Source: Halomonas sp. THAF5a (GTDB lineage: Bacteria > Pseudomonadota > Gammaproteobacteria > Pseudomonadales > Halomonadaceae). Taken from it: a stretch of DNA of 64,000 bases. Position numbers and translations under genes: made by a program. Where the stretch lies: positions 310,001-374,000 of the forward strand of contig NZ_CP045417.1 in NCBI RefSeq assembly GCF_009363755.1. Direction: 5' to 3'. The notes beneath the pieces are model-generated. The model saw only the letters and a list, made by a program, of their open reading frames with translations. It made no database searches and was not told the origin of the DNA. Positions 30,983-43,720 of the stretch are shown here, piece after piece (the first letter of the stretch is position 1; every line of letters begins with the position of its first letter).

Positions 30983-33859
30983 ATGGGCGACGAGACGGCA
31001 CGGGGAACCGAGGCCAGCGGCATGACGGCACCCTTCAAGGCGCTGCGCGAGGCGCTGCGCGACGTGCTGCCCGACGAGCGGCTGATCGACGATCCGCTGC
31101 GTACCCTGGCCTACGGCACCGACGCCAGCTTCTATCGGCTGATCCCGGGGCTGGTGGTGCGCCCCGAGAGCGAGGCGGAGCTCATGCACACCCTGGCCGA
31201 GTGCCGGGCGCGCCGGCTGCCGGTGACCTTCCGCGCCGCCGGTACTTCGCTCTCCGGCCAGGCGGTGACCGACTCGGTGCTGATCCAGCTGGGGCGCGGC
31301 TGGCGCGACCACGAGATCCTCGATGACGGCCGGGCGATCCGCCTGCAGCCCGGGGTGATCGGCGCCCGGGCCAACCAGCTGCTGGCCCCCTTCGGGCGCA
31401 AGATCGGCCCCGACCCGGCCTCGATCGCCAGCTGCATGGTCGGCGGCATCGCCGCCAACAACGCCTCAGGGATGTGCTGCGGCACGGCCCAGAACAGCTA
31501 CCGCACGGTGCGCGAGCTGCGCGTGATCCTGGCCGATGGCAGCCTGCTCGACACCGCCGATGCCGAAAGCGTCGCCGCCTTCCGGGCCTCCCATGGCGAG
31601 CTGCTGGCCGGGCTCGAGCGCCTCGCCGCCGAGACCCGGGACAACGCCGCCCTGGCCGAGAAGATCCGCCACAAGTACCGGCTCAAGAACACCACCGGCT
31701 ACGCCCTCAACAGCCTGGTCGACTTCACGGATGGCATCGAGATCCTCAAGCACCTGATGATCGGCTCCGAGGGCACCCTCGGCTTCATCAGCGCCATCAC
31801 CTACGACAGCGTGGTCGACGAGCCGCTCAAGGCGGCGGCCCTGGCCTTCTTCCCCGACATGGGCACTACCTGCCGCGCGACCATCGCGCTCAAGCAGGCG
31901 CCGGTCTCCGCGGTGGAGCTGATGGATCGCGCCGCGCTGCGCTCCGTGCAGGACCAGCCGGGCATGCCCGGGGTGCTGAAGACGCTGCCCGAGGGGGCGG
32001 CGGCGCTGCTGATCGACGTGCGTGGCAACGACGAGGCCGAGCTCGAGGCACGCCTGCAGGCGGTGCGGGCGACCCTCGAGGGCATCCAGACCCTGGAGCC
32101 GGTCACCTTCACCCGCGAGGCCGACACCTACACCCTCTACTGGAAGATCCGCAAGGGGCTCTTCCCGGCGGTGGGGGCGGTGCGCGAGGTCGGCACCACG
32201 GTGATCATCGAGGACGTGGCCTTTCCCATCGAGCGGCTCGACGAGGGCGTGCTGGCGCTGACCGACATCTTCCACCGCCACGGCTACCGCGACGCCATCC
32301 TCTTCGGCCACGCCCTGGAGGGGAACCTGCACTTCGTCTTCCCCCAGGGGTTCGAGAAGCCCGGCGAGGTGGAGCGCTACCAGGCGCTGATGGACGAGGT
32401 GGCCGAGCTGGTCGGCGTGAAGTACGGCGGCTCGCTCAAGGCCGAGCACGGTACCGGGCGCAACATGGCGCCCTACGTGGAGCTGGAGTGGGGCCCCGAC
32501 GCCTACGCGCTGATGTGGGAGATCAAGGCGCTCTTCGACCCGGAGAACCTGCTCAACCCCGAGGTGATCCTGAGCCGCAACCCGACCCTCCACCTGGAGA
32601 GCCTCAAGCCCCTGCCGGCGGCCGACGCGATCGTCGACAAGTGCATCGAGTGCGGTTTCTGCGAGGCGGTCTGCCCGTCGAAGGACCTGACCCTCACCCC
32701 GCGCCAGCGCATCGTCATCGCCCGGGAGATGGCGCGGCTCGAGGCGCTGGGCGATGCGCGCGGCACCGAGGACGAGGCACGCCTGGCCGCCCTGCGCGAC
32801 GACTATCGCTACGCGGGCGACGAGACCTGCGCCGCCGACGGCCTCTGCTCCACCCAGTGCCCGGTGGGCATCAATACCGGCGACCTGGTGCGCGGCATGC
32901 GTCACGAGCGGGCCGCCGGCACGGCCGGGGTCGCCCGACGCATCGGGCGTCACTTCTCCGGCGCGACCCGGGTGGCCCGGGGCGGACTGAATGCGGCCGG
33001 CGCGGCTCGGACCCTGCTCGGCACCGACCTGATGGCCAAGGCCAGCGGCGGGGCGCGACGCCTGAGCGGCGACCGCCTGCCCCGCTGGAGCCCGGCGCTG
33101 CCCAAGGCGGCCTCGATCCGGGTGCTCCAGCGAGGGGCGTCGGCCGATGCCTCGCGCGACAAGGTGGTCTACCTGCCCTCCTGTGCCACCCGCATCTTCG
33201 GCGCCGACCATGACGACGCGGAGCGGCGCTCGGTGATGGAGATCACCCTGGCGCTGCTCGACAAGGCGGGCTTCGAGGTGATCCTCCCAGAGATGATCGG
33301 CCACCTCTGCTGCGGCATGGCCTTCCAGTCCAAGGGGCAGTTCGAGGAGGCGACCCACAAGGGGCGCGAGCTCAACCGCGAGCTGCTGGTGGCGAGCCAG
33401 AACGGCCGCTATCCGGTGCTCTGCGATACCAGTCCCTGCACCCTGCAGATGCGCGAGCACCTCGACGAGCGCCTCGAGATGCTCGAGCCGGTCGCCTTCG
33501 CCCACGATCATCTGCTGCCGAGGCTCGCCCTGACTCCGCTGGACGAGCGCATCGCCGTCCACGTGACCTGCTCGAGCACGCGCATGGGGCTGGCCGACAA
33601 GTTCGTCGCCCTGGCCCGGGCCTGCGCCCGGGAGGTGGTGGTGCCGGCCGAGATCACCTGCTGCGGCTTCGCCGGTGACAAGGGGTTCGCCACGCCGGAG
33701 CTCAACGCCTCCGCGCTGGCGGGGCTGGCCGAACAGGTGGCCGACTGCAGCGCCGGCTACTCCAACTCGCGCACCTGCGAGATCGGCCTGACCGAACACG
33801 GCGGCATCCCCTACCGCTCGATCCTCTCGCTGCTCGACCGGGCCAGCGCCGCGCCCTGA
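30983..33859 (+). CDS. dld: Fused FAD/Fe-S D-lactate dehydrogenase (Dld-II/LldE type)
   Basis: A 958-residue protein fusing a GlcD-like FAD-binding oxidoreductase (about residues 1-530, with TFRAAGTSLSGQA and the GSEGTLG motif) to a GlcF-like iron-sulfur module. The module has two 4Fe-4S clusters starting at Cys554 (CIECGFCEAVCP) and Cys616 (CAADGLCSTQCP). It also has two CCG domains (HLCCGMAF at about 776 and TCCGFAGDKG at about 893). Together with LldD it lets the cell respire both lactate enantiomers. In-frame ATGs at 30947 and 30965 lie in a tandem repeat; the ATG at 30983 has AGGAG 6 bases upstream. D-2-hydroxyacids other than lactate remain possible substrates. Confidence 0.88.
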   Translation: MGDETARGTEASGMTAPFKALREALRDVLPDERLIDDPLRTLAYGTDASFYRLIPGLVVRPESEAELMHTLAECRARRLPVTFRAAGTSLSGQAVTDSVLIQLGRGWRDHEILDDGRAIRLQPGVIGARANQLLAPFGRKIGPDPASIASCMVGGIAANNASGMCCGTAQNSYRTVRELRVILADGSLLDTADAESVAAFRASHGELLAGLERLAAETRDNAALAEKIRHKYRLKNTTGYALNSLVDFTDGIEILKHLMIGSEGTLGFISAITYDSVVDEPLKAAALAFFPDMGTTCRATIALKQAPVSAVELMDRAALRSVQDQPGMPGVLKTLPEGAAALLIDVRGNDEAELEARLQAVRATLEGIQTLEPVTFTREADTYTLYWKIRKGLFPAVGAVREVGTTVIIEDVAFPIERLDEGVLALTDIFHRHGYRDAILFGHALEGNLHFVFPQGFEKPGEVERYQALMDEVAELVGVKYGGSLKAEHGTGRNMAPYVELEWGPDAYALMWEIKALFDPENLLNPEVILSRNPTLHLESLKPLPAADAIVDKCIECGFCEAVCPSKDLTLTPRQRIVIAREMARLEALGDARGTEDEARLAALRDDYRYAGDETCAADGLCSTQCPVGINTGDLVRGMRHERAAGTAGVARRIGRHFSGATRVARGGLNAAGAARTLLGTDLMAKASGGARRLSGDRLPRWSPALPKAASIRVLQRGASADASRDKVVYLPSCATRIFGADHDDAERRSVMEITLALLDKAGFEVILPEMIGHLCCGMAFQSKGQFEEATHKGRELNRELLVASQNGRYPVLCDTSPCTLQMREHLDERLEMLEPVAFAHDHLLPRLALTPLDERIAVHVTCSSTRMGLADKFVALARACAREVVVPAEITCCGFAGDKGFATPELNASALAGLAEQVADCSAGYSNSRTCEIGLTEHGGIPYRSILSLLDRASAAP

Positions 33860-33860
33860 G

Positions 33861-33894
33861 CGCCGCTCCCGGCGGGTGCCCGCCGGGAGCGGCG
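33861..33894. terminator. Perfect hairpin after the D-lactate dehydrogenase gene
   Basis: A 15-bp GC-rich stem with a short TGC-centred loop starts one base after the stop codon. It lacks a U-tract. It probably marks the end of the lldD transcript. Confidence 0.6.
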
Positions 33895-34008
33895 TCGCGG
33901 TGACGTCCGACGGCTCGACGCGTCCCCTTCCATACCGTTTTCGGCTAAAGTATTGCCACTCGTCGCATGGGTGCGACGGAGGATGCTACTGACGCAGGGA
34001 GACTTCGA

Positions 34009-35748
34009 GTGGTCATTCAAGCAATCCGGAAGGCGTCCGGTCATGCGGTGCTACGCCCCCATCGCCTGCTGGTCGGGGCCGCCGGCCTGGTCCTGCTGGC
34101 CGGCTGTGTCGAGGAGGAGACGCGCTTCGTCGCGGCTCCCGAGGCCACGCTCGGCAGCGACATCGCCGGCGAGCTGACCTCGTCCAGCGAGATCAACCTC
34201 AGCGACGGCTCCCGCGTGGCCGCCCACTGGCTGTGCGCCGATGCGGACGCTGCGGCGTCGTCGGTGGTGCGCTACGCCCTCGAGGCGCCCTTTGCCGCCC
34301 GCCTCTCGGCCTTCGACGAGCAGGGACAGTGGCTGGGCAGCGTCACGAGCACGCCCGACGGCGAGCGCCCGGTGCTGATGGCGGCCGCCGGGGCGTGCAC
34401 CCTGGTGGCCGTCAGCGGCCAGGACGGCGGGGCCTTCGGTCCCTATCGCCTGGAGGCCGAGCCGGTCTCCTTCGCCACCGAGCTCGAGACCGGCCGGCCG
34501 CTGGTCGGGCGGCTGGAGGAGGGGCGCGCGGCCTATCCCCTGACCCTCGATGCCCCCGCCTGGATCGACCTCTCCCTCTCCGGCGATGCCGACCTCGGCC
34601 TGCGCCTGGTGGGCGACGACCTCAGCCGTCAGGCCCGCGCCTGCGCGCCCGGCGAGCTGCGCCTCGACGCCTACCTCGAGGCCGGGGAGTATCGCGTCGA
34701 GGTCGCGCAGGGCGACACGGCGGTCGAGGCCGCGGGCGAGGCGTGCGAGCCCCGCCTGCTGGGCGCCGAGGGCATCCATCGCCTCGAGGCCAAGCGCAAC
34801 GACCTGGCCGACGGCCGCCGCAACGCCGGGCCGCTGCGCGACGGCGATCGCATCACCGGCACCCTCGCGTCGGGCGCCGGCAACGCCTACACCCTGCGCA
34901 TCGACGAGCCCAGCCACCTCTCGCTGGCGCTGCGCTCCTCGGCCTTCGATACCGTGCTGCACGTCACGGGAGAGGGCAGCGAGCTGGTCGACGATGACGG
35001 CGGCACTGGCACCGACTCGCGGCTGCAAACCGTGCTGATGCCCGGCGAGTATCGCGTCGAGGTGAGCGGCTACGGTGAGGAGCACGGCGAGTATACGCTG
35101 GACGTCTCCCTCGGCGCCTTCGACGGCGAACTGCGCAACGGCGGGGAGGTGACGCCCGGCGAGAGCCTCGGCGGCAACCTGGCCGGCGTCGGCACCAGCC
35201 ATACCTATCGCTTCGCGATCGACGAGGTCAGCGAAGTGGAGCTGGCCCTCGACTCCGGTGCCTTCGATCCCGTGCTGCGGCTCTATGGTAACGGCATCGA
35301 CCTGCGCGACGACGACGGCGGCGGCGATCGCAATTCCCTGATTACCACCGTGCTCCAGCCCGGCGAGTACCGCCTGGACGTGGAGAGCTACAGCGGCACC
35401 GGCGCCTACCGGCTGCGCACCGAGCATCGGCCCTTCGAGGGGCGCATCAGCAACGGGGGAGAGGTGGCGACCGGCGAGGTGGTCTATGGCCAGCTGCCCC
35501 CAGGGCGCAGCCTGACCTACCGTCTGGTCGTCGACGCCGCCCAGGACGTGGTCATCGAGACCACCTCGGGCGCCGTGGACACCATCCTCGCCCTGACGGG
35601 CCACGGCGTCAGCGAGCAGAACGACGATGCCGGGGACCTCGGCTTCGGCTCGCGGATCCGTCGCCACCTCGAGCCCGGCACCTACGAGATCGAGGTGAGT
35701 GCCTACGAGAGCAGCGGGGGCCAGGTGCGCCTGGCCATCGGCGGCTGA
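34009..35748 (+). CDS. Lipoprotein with tandem PPC-like beta-sandwich domains
   Basis: A 579-residue protein. From the GTG at 34009, which has AGGGAG 7 bases upstream, the first 33 residues form a lipoprotein signal ending in LLAGC (lipidated Cys33). An ATG at 33967 also opens the frame but has no ribosome-binding site. At least three repeats of about 95 residues follow (about 275-368, 378-472, 484-577), with a weaker one before. Each begins with a G-L or G-xL turn, has a DDDGG or NDDAG loop and ends in PGEYRVEV-like strands. This is the pattern of bacterial pre-peptidase C-terminal (PPC) domains. No protease domain is present, so it may be a surface binding or structural protein. The function is unknown. 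Confidence 0.8.
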   Translation: MVIQAIRKASGHAVLRPHRLLVGAAGLVLLAGCVEEETRFVAAPEATLGSDIAGELTSSSEINLSDGSRVAAHWLCADADAAASSVVRYALEAPFAARLSAFDEQGQWLGSVTSTPDGERPVLMAAAGACTLVAVSGQDGGAFGPYRLEAEPVSFATELETGRPLVGRLEEGRAAYPLTLDAPAWIDLSLSGDADLGLRLVGDDLSRQARACAPGELRLDAYLEAGEYRVEVAQGDTAVEAAGEACEPRLLGAEGIHRLEAKRNDLADGRRNAGPLRDGDRITGTLASGAGNAYTLRIDEPSHLSLALRSSAFDTVLHVTGEGSELVDDDGGTGTDSRLQTVLMPGEYRVEVSGYGEEHGEYTLDVSLGAFDGELRNGGEVTPGESLGGNLAGVGTSHTYRFAIDEVSEVELALDSGAFDPVLRLYGNGIDLRDDDGGGDRNSLITTVLQPGEYRLDVESYSGTGAYRLRTEHRPFEGRISNGGEVATGEVVYGQLPPGRSLTYRLVVDAAQDVVIETTSGAVDTILALTGHGVSEQNDDAGDLGFGSRIRRHLEPGTYEIEVSAYESSGGQVRLAIGG

Positions 35749-35768
35749 GGCCGGCCCTCCCATCGGCA

Positions 35769-35789
35769 GCGGCCTCGCCACGAGGCCGC
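35769..35789. terminator. Hairpin after the PPC lipoprotein gene
   Basis: A 9-bp perfect stem (GCGGCCTCG / CGAGGCCGC) with a CCA loop lies 21 bp past the stop. It has no U-tract, so termination is only probable. Confidence 0.5.
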
Positions 35790-35860
35790 CCGGGCGTTAT
35801 CCTGCGCCCGCCACGACGCCCGCCCCGCGCGGGCGTTCGTGTCTCTGGCCGGCGCTAAAA

Positions 35861-35909
35861 CTATCCACACCCGGTCATAGAGCCGGGCGTCGAAAGGCGC
35901 TGTGGATAA
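35861..35909. promoter_or_regulatory. Two DnaA-box-like 9-mers upstream of the rrn operon
   Basis: CTATCCACA (35861-35869, one mismatch) and TGTGGATAA (35901-35909, perfect TTATCCACA on the minus strand) face each other 31 bp apart. They lie in the 725-bp gap 35749-36473, which otherwise holds a hairpin, the rrn promoters and the rRNA leader and has no credible gene. Confidence 0.5.
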
Positions 35910-36112
35910 GCTGCCGTCGGCCTCGCGGTCATCGTGTCGTCACCGCCGCGACACGCCGGCGACATTTTTCTTCACGAAGGCCTTGCGCGCCTCCGGGGAA
36001 ATCCGTAAAGTACGCATCCGCTGCCGGCGACGGGCCAACGTTGCAGGCGGTAATGGTGGCAGAAGTGCTTGTTTCCATTTGGGTTTTTCGAAGACGCTTT
36101 GAAAATTCCCGC

Positions 36113-36140
36113 TTGACGAACTCGCCGCATTCGGTAGAAT
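36113..36140 (+). promoter_or_regulatory. rrn promoter P1
   Basis: TTGACG (36113-36118) and TAGAAT (36135-36140) are separated by the 16-bp spacer typical of ribosomal promoters. A-rich DNA (TTTGAAAATT) precedes the -35 and may act as an UP element. A GC-rich discriminator follows the -10. Confidence 0.85.
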
Positions 36141-36224
36141 GCACGCCACTCGATCGGCACTCACCTCGCAGGGCGAGATGAGGTTTCGGTCACCCGCTTC
36201 GCTTCTTCGGAACGCCTCGCAGGG

Positions 36225-36252
36225 TTGACAAGAAACGCCGGTCAGGTAGAAT
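36225..36252 (+). promoter_or_regulatory. rrn promoter P2
   Basis: TTGACA (36225-36230) and TAGAAT (36247-36252) with a 16-bp spacer lie 112 bp downstream of P1. The two promoter regions share the -10, the spacing and a CCTCGCAGGGCG element (near 36167 and 36261). Confidence 0.87.
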
Positions 36253-36323
36253 ACGCCTTCCTCGCAGGGCGCCGGCGAGACCGCCGCTTCGTTGATGCGG
36301 CCGGCACGACGGCAACAGCGAGA

Positions 36324-36335
36324 TGCTCTTTAACA
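36324..36335 (+). promoter_or_regulatory. rrn leader boxA antitermination site
   Basis: TGCTCTTTAACA matches the boxA element to which NusB and NusE (S10) bind to make rRNA transcription termination-resistant. Just after it, 36338-36353 is exactly complementary to 38048-38063 past the 16S gene. That forms the long stem cut by RNase III to release pre-16S rRNA. Confidence 0.85.
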
Positions 36336-36473
36336 ATCGATCAGGTAATTCATGTGGGCGCTTGTCGGGATGTCGGTGACCAGTCACTGAAACATTCAAG
36401 GCAAGCGACTCGTCAAACGAGACGTTTGAACCTTGAGCCAGGTTTGGTTCCACCTTAGGAACTATCAGACTTT

Positions 36474-38011
<1,538 letters not shown>

Positions 38012-38109
38012 ATCGACGACGTCGCCGACACTCGGCAAGTGCTCACAATGAATTACCTGATCGACCAGAGCAAAGACTGTTTGGGTCGCGGACCCAGTGG
38101 TTTGTAGCC

Positions 38110-38186
<77 letters not shown>

Positions 38187-38200
38187 TTTGCAGGATCAGA

Positions 38201-38276
38201 GGGGCCTTAGCTCAGCTGGGAGAGCGCCTGCCTTGCACGCAGGAGGTCAGCGGTTCGATCCCGCTAGGCTCCACCA
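38201..38276 (+). tRNA. tRNA-Ala (TGC anticodon)
   Basis: A 76-nt cloverleaf with acceptor GGGGCCT/AGGCTCC (one G-T pair), encoded CCA, and a CTTGCAC anticodon loop with TGC at 38234-38236. It follows tRNA-Ile in the rrn spacer by 14 bp. Confidence 0.98.
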
Positions 38277-38347
38277 TCTCTTCCCAAGACAGTCCGGTCA
38301 CAGAGACCAGCGGCAAGCCAGATGGCTTCCCACTGTTCTCTGAACAG

Positions 38348-38359
38348 TGCTCTTTAACA
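38348..38359 (+). promoter_or_regulatory. boxA in the 16S-23S spacer
   Basis: A second TGCTCTTTAACA, identical to the leader boxA, lies 115 bp before 23S, where gammaproteobacteria place the antitermination site for 23S. Confidence 0.85.
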
Positions 38360-38473
38360 ATGTGAATCATGCTGACAAAGCGTTGCTTTCGAAAGAAGGC
38401 AACATGAGATACGTCTCAAGCGTATCCGGCAATTGTCGATTGTCATCGCGGACCAGACCTCTTGGGGTTATAT

Positions 38474-41362
<2,889 letters not shown>

Positions 41363-41441
41363 ATAACACCCAAGCGGTCTGCCGATGGCAACCGACAGAC
41401 GGATACGCGAGACGATCTCGTCAGCATGATTCACCGTTTTT

Positions 41442-41561
41442 CGCCTGACGACCATAGCGTACGGGAACCACCTGATCCCATGCCGAACTCAGCAGTGAAA
41501 CCGATCAGCGCCGATGGTAGTGTGGGGCCTCCCCATGCGAGAGTAGGTCATCGTCAGGCAC
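41442..41561 (+). rRNA. rrf: 5S ribosomal RNA
   Basis: The ends GCCTGACGA (41443-41451) and TCGTCAGGC (41551-41559) form helix I. The interior has CCATGCCGAACTCAG and the GGTAGTGTGGGG segment typical of gammaproteobacterial 5S. The 23S-5S spacer is about 80 nt, without a tRNA. Confidence 0.96.
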
Positions 41562-41571
41562 CTATTCCGAG

Positions 41572-41604
41572 AAAACCCCGAGCTCAACGAGCTCGGGGTT
41601 TTTT
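41572..41604 (+). terminator. rrn operon intrinsic terminator
   Basis: A stem CCCCGAGCTC / GAGCTCGGGG with an AAC loop, flanked by AAAA and six T, lies 11 bp after 5S rRNA. It is a textbook intrinsic terminator. Confidence 0.95.
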
Positions 41605-41670
41605 CATGCGCGGGTGTTTTTGCGCGAGGCGTGCACCCGCCCCGATCGCCGGCCATCGGCGCTACCCAAC

Positions 41671-41711
41671 ACCAGAACGCCCCCGCCTCCTCGAGGCGGG
41701 GGCGTTCTGGT
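41671..41711. terminator. Second strong hairpin after rrn
   Basis: A perfect 19-bp stem with a 3-nt CTC loop, 67 bp beyond the first terminator. It may be a back-up terminator for the heavily transcribed rrn operon. The rest of 41605-41865 shows no gene. Confidence 0.65.
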
Positions 41712-41865
41712 TCAGGGAGGGGCGTTCTCGGCTCTTTCCCCAGACCTCTCCGACAGGAAAGCTGGCGGAAAGGTCGAGGGCCTCGATTGGCAAGGTCGCG
41801 CCTTTGCGGTTACGGTGTGACGGGTATGACCCACACGGATTTCATCGTCTCAGGAGGAGAAGATC

Positions 41866-42066
41866 ATGAAGAAGAGCGACATGCTGCGCCGACTGGGCCT
41901 GGCCCTGCTCATCGCCATGCTGGGTGCCGGGCTGGCCGCCTGTGAAGAGGAGGGGCCGGCCGAGCAGGCGGGCGAGAGCATCGACGAGTCCATGGAGGAG
42001 ATGGGCGAAGGCGTCGAGGAGATGGGTGAGGGGCTGGAAGAGGCCGCCGAGGACGCCCAGGAATAA
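41866..42066 (+). CDS. Small acidic lipoprotein
   Basis: A 66-residue protein. It has a basic N-terminus (MKKSDMLRRL), a hydrophobic core and the lipobox LAAC, with lipidated Cys26 followed by EEEG. The mature 41 residues are strongly acidic and contain seven-residue repeats (EEMGEGV, EEMGEGL) that would form an amphipathic helix. AGGAGGAG lies before the ATG. No family was recognised with confidence; similar small Asp/Glu-rich lipoproteins are common in halophilic proteobacteria. It lies alone between the rrn terminators and its own terminator. Confidence 0.82.
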   Translation: MKKSDMLRRLGLALLIAMLGAGLAACEEEGPAEQAGESIDESMEEMGEGVEEMGEGLEEAAEDAQE

Positions 42067-42154
42067 TCGCCCGGCTCCCCGTGCCCCGGATTCAGGAGGG
42101 GGAGGCGTCAGGGCGTCAGGGCGATACGCCGCTGATCGCGCATCGATAAAGAGA

Positions 42155-42180
42155 AAGGCCGGGCATTGCCCGGCCTTCTT
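42155..42180. terminator. Terminator after the small lipoprotein gene
   Basis: A 10-bp stem (AAGGCCGGGC / GCCCGGCCTT) with a short ATT loop followed by CTT. Upstream GAGAAA gives some U-tract for the minus-strand Tim44-like gene, so it may work in both directions. Confidence 0.75.
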
Positions 42181-42204
42181 GCGTAGCGTTGATGGGGCGA
42201 GCGA

Positions 42205-43011
42205 TCAGCTCGGGTTCTGCTCGATGCCCTGGAGGTACCAGGGGGCGCCATCACGCAGCTGGCGAGTGAGGTGCCAGGTCTCGTTGAACTCGGTCTCCTC
42301 GCCGTTCTCGGCGATGATGCCGTGGAAGATCACCGTGGCCTCGGCCTCCTGGCCGTGCTCGCGGATATCGCCCAGCTCGGCGAACAACCGCACGATCTCG
42401 GTGCGGTTGTTGGCGGGCTGGCGACCGCGCTCCTCACGCAGCAGGTTGTAGAGTTCCGGTGTCACGTACTCCTGGATGCCGGCGAAGTCGTTGTTGTCCC
42501 AGGCGCGCTGCAGGGTCATGAAGTGCTCCTTGGCGCCGCCCAGGAAGCGCTCGCGGTCGAACCACTCGGGCTCAGAGGCGAGGCCGCCGCCCATCGACGC
42601 GCTCGCGGCCTGGAAGGCCTGGGGACGTACCGGCGCCTCCTGGGGCCCGGGACCGCCCGCCGTGGCGGCGCGCCGGCGGCTGGCGAAGAGCTTGAAGAGC
42701 AGGAAGGCCACGCCGGCGACCAGCAGGATATCCATCAGGCGAAGTTCATCGAAGGCGCCGCCGAAGAACAGCGCGGCGAGCAGGCCGCCGGCCAGCATGC
42801 CGCCGAGCATCCCGCCCAGGCGAGACTTCGGACGGGTCTGGGCGGTGCGGGTGCCGGCGGCGTCCCGGCTGGTGGTGGCGGCCGGTTGCTGAACGCTGCG
42901 CGACTGGCTGCCGAAGCTCTTGCCGCCGCCCAGGCGGCGCGCATCGGCATGATCCACGGCCAGGCCGAAGCCCAGCACGCCGACCATGAGCATGACGAGA
43001 AGGTGACGCAT
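42205..43011 (-). CDS. Tim44-like domain membrane protein
   Basis: A 268-residue protein. It has a signal peptide or first TM (residues 1-23, MRHLLVMLMVGVLGFGLA) ending near DARRLGGG. A glycine/serine-rich linker with the GGGKSFGSQ segment follows, then two hydrophobic stretches (about 65-105). The C-terminal Tim44/TimL-like domain (about 150-268) shows WFDRERFLGGAKEHFMTLQRAWDNND and ETWHL. Bacterial members are anchored to the membrane, possibly as scaffolds; the function is not settled. The ATG at 43011 has GGAG upstream. It is divergent from the isochorismatase gene. Confidence 0.85.
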   Translation of the reverse strand: MRHLLVMLMVGVLGFGLAVDHADARRLGGGKSFGSQSRSVQQPAATTSRDAAGTRTAQTRPKSRLGGMLGGMLAGGLLAALFFGGAFDELRLMDILLVAGVAFLLFKLFASRRRAATAGGPGPQEAPVRPQAFQAASASMGGGLASEPEWFDRERFLGGAKEHFMTLQRAWDNNDFAGIQEYVTPELYNLLREERGRQPANNRTEIVRLFAELGDIREHGQEAEATVIFHGIIAENGEETEFNETWHLTRQLRDGAPWYLQGIEQNPS

Positions 43012-43129
43012 CGGGGGATCTCCATCGGGGAAGGGGGAATCGGGAAAATCGGAAGATTCCATTCTAGCCGCTATGCTGGTCGGCCACGACAACTAACCGC
43101 GCGACCCGCGCCAACCGAGGAGTCCGCCC

Positions 43130-43705
43130 ATGCGCCTGTCACGAGAGAAGAGCCTGCTGCTGATCGTCGACCTGCAGGCCGGCCTGCTGCCGGTGATCGA
43201 GCATGGCGACCAGGCGGTCACTGAAGCCGCCTGGCTGGGGGCGCTGGCCGGTGCCCTGGCGGTGCCTGTCTGGGTCACCGAGCAGTATCCCCAGGGACTG
43301 GGGGGCAGCGAGCCCCGCCTGCTGGAGGCGCTGCCGGAGCATCGCCTCTGGCAGAAGCGTCACTTCGGGGCCCACGACGAGCCGGCCTTCGCCGAGGCGC
43401 TGGCCGAAAGCGGCAGGCGTCAGGTGGTGCTGTGCGGCACCGAGGCGCATATCTGCGTGATGCAGACCGGGCTCGGCCTGCTCGAGGCGGGCTATGAGGT
43501 CTACTGGCTGGTGGAGGCGACCGCCAGCCGACGTGCCGCCGAGGCGCGGCTGGCGAGGGAGCGGATGACCCAGGCCGGCGCGGTGGCGGTGAGTGCCGAC
43601 ATGGTGGCCTACGAGTGGCTCGAGCGCTGCGACGACGAGCGCTTCAAGCAGGCCCACCGGCGCTTCCTCAAGGGGCGCTCGGCGCGCCCCCTGACGTTTG
43701 CGTGA
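43130..43705 (+). CDS. Isochorismatase-like hydrolase (ISOC2 type)
   Basis: A 191-residue cysteine hydrolase fold. The catalytic triad is visible as Asp14 (VDLQAGL), Lys76 (WQKRHF) and Cys109 (GTEAHICVMQT). TEQYPQGLG at residues 50-58 is typical of the ISOC2/YcaC-like branch. The substrate is unknown; isochorismate is unlikely in this context. GAGGAG precedes the ATG. Its 3' end converges on yaaA with a 15-bp gap. Confidence 0.88.
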   Translation: MRLSREKSLLLIVDLQAGLLPVIEHGDQAVTEAAWLGALAGALAVPVWVTEQYPQGLGGSEPRLLEALPEHRLWQKRHFGAHDEPAFAEALAESGRRQVVLCGTEAHICVMQTGLGLLEAGYEVYWLVEATASRRAAEARLARERMTQAGAVAVSADMVAYEWLERCDDERFKQAHRRFLKGRSARPLTFA

Positions 43706-43720
43706 ACGCCTGGCCGGGCC

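Noticed and set aside
33967..34008. Upstream ATG start for the PPC lipoprotein
   Set aside because: No ribosome-binding site and it puts an acidic stretch before the signal sequence; the GTG at 34009 has AGGGAG at the right distance.
35749..36112. Origin of replication suggested by DnaA boxes
   Set aside because: Only two boxes, no AT-rich unwinding element and no dnaA/dnaN or gidA nearby; reported only as possible DnaA binding.
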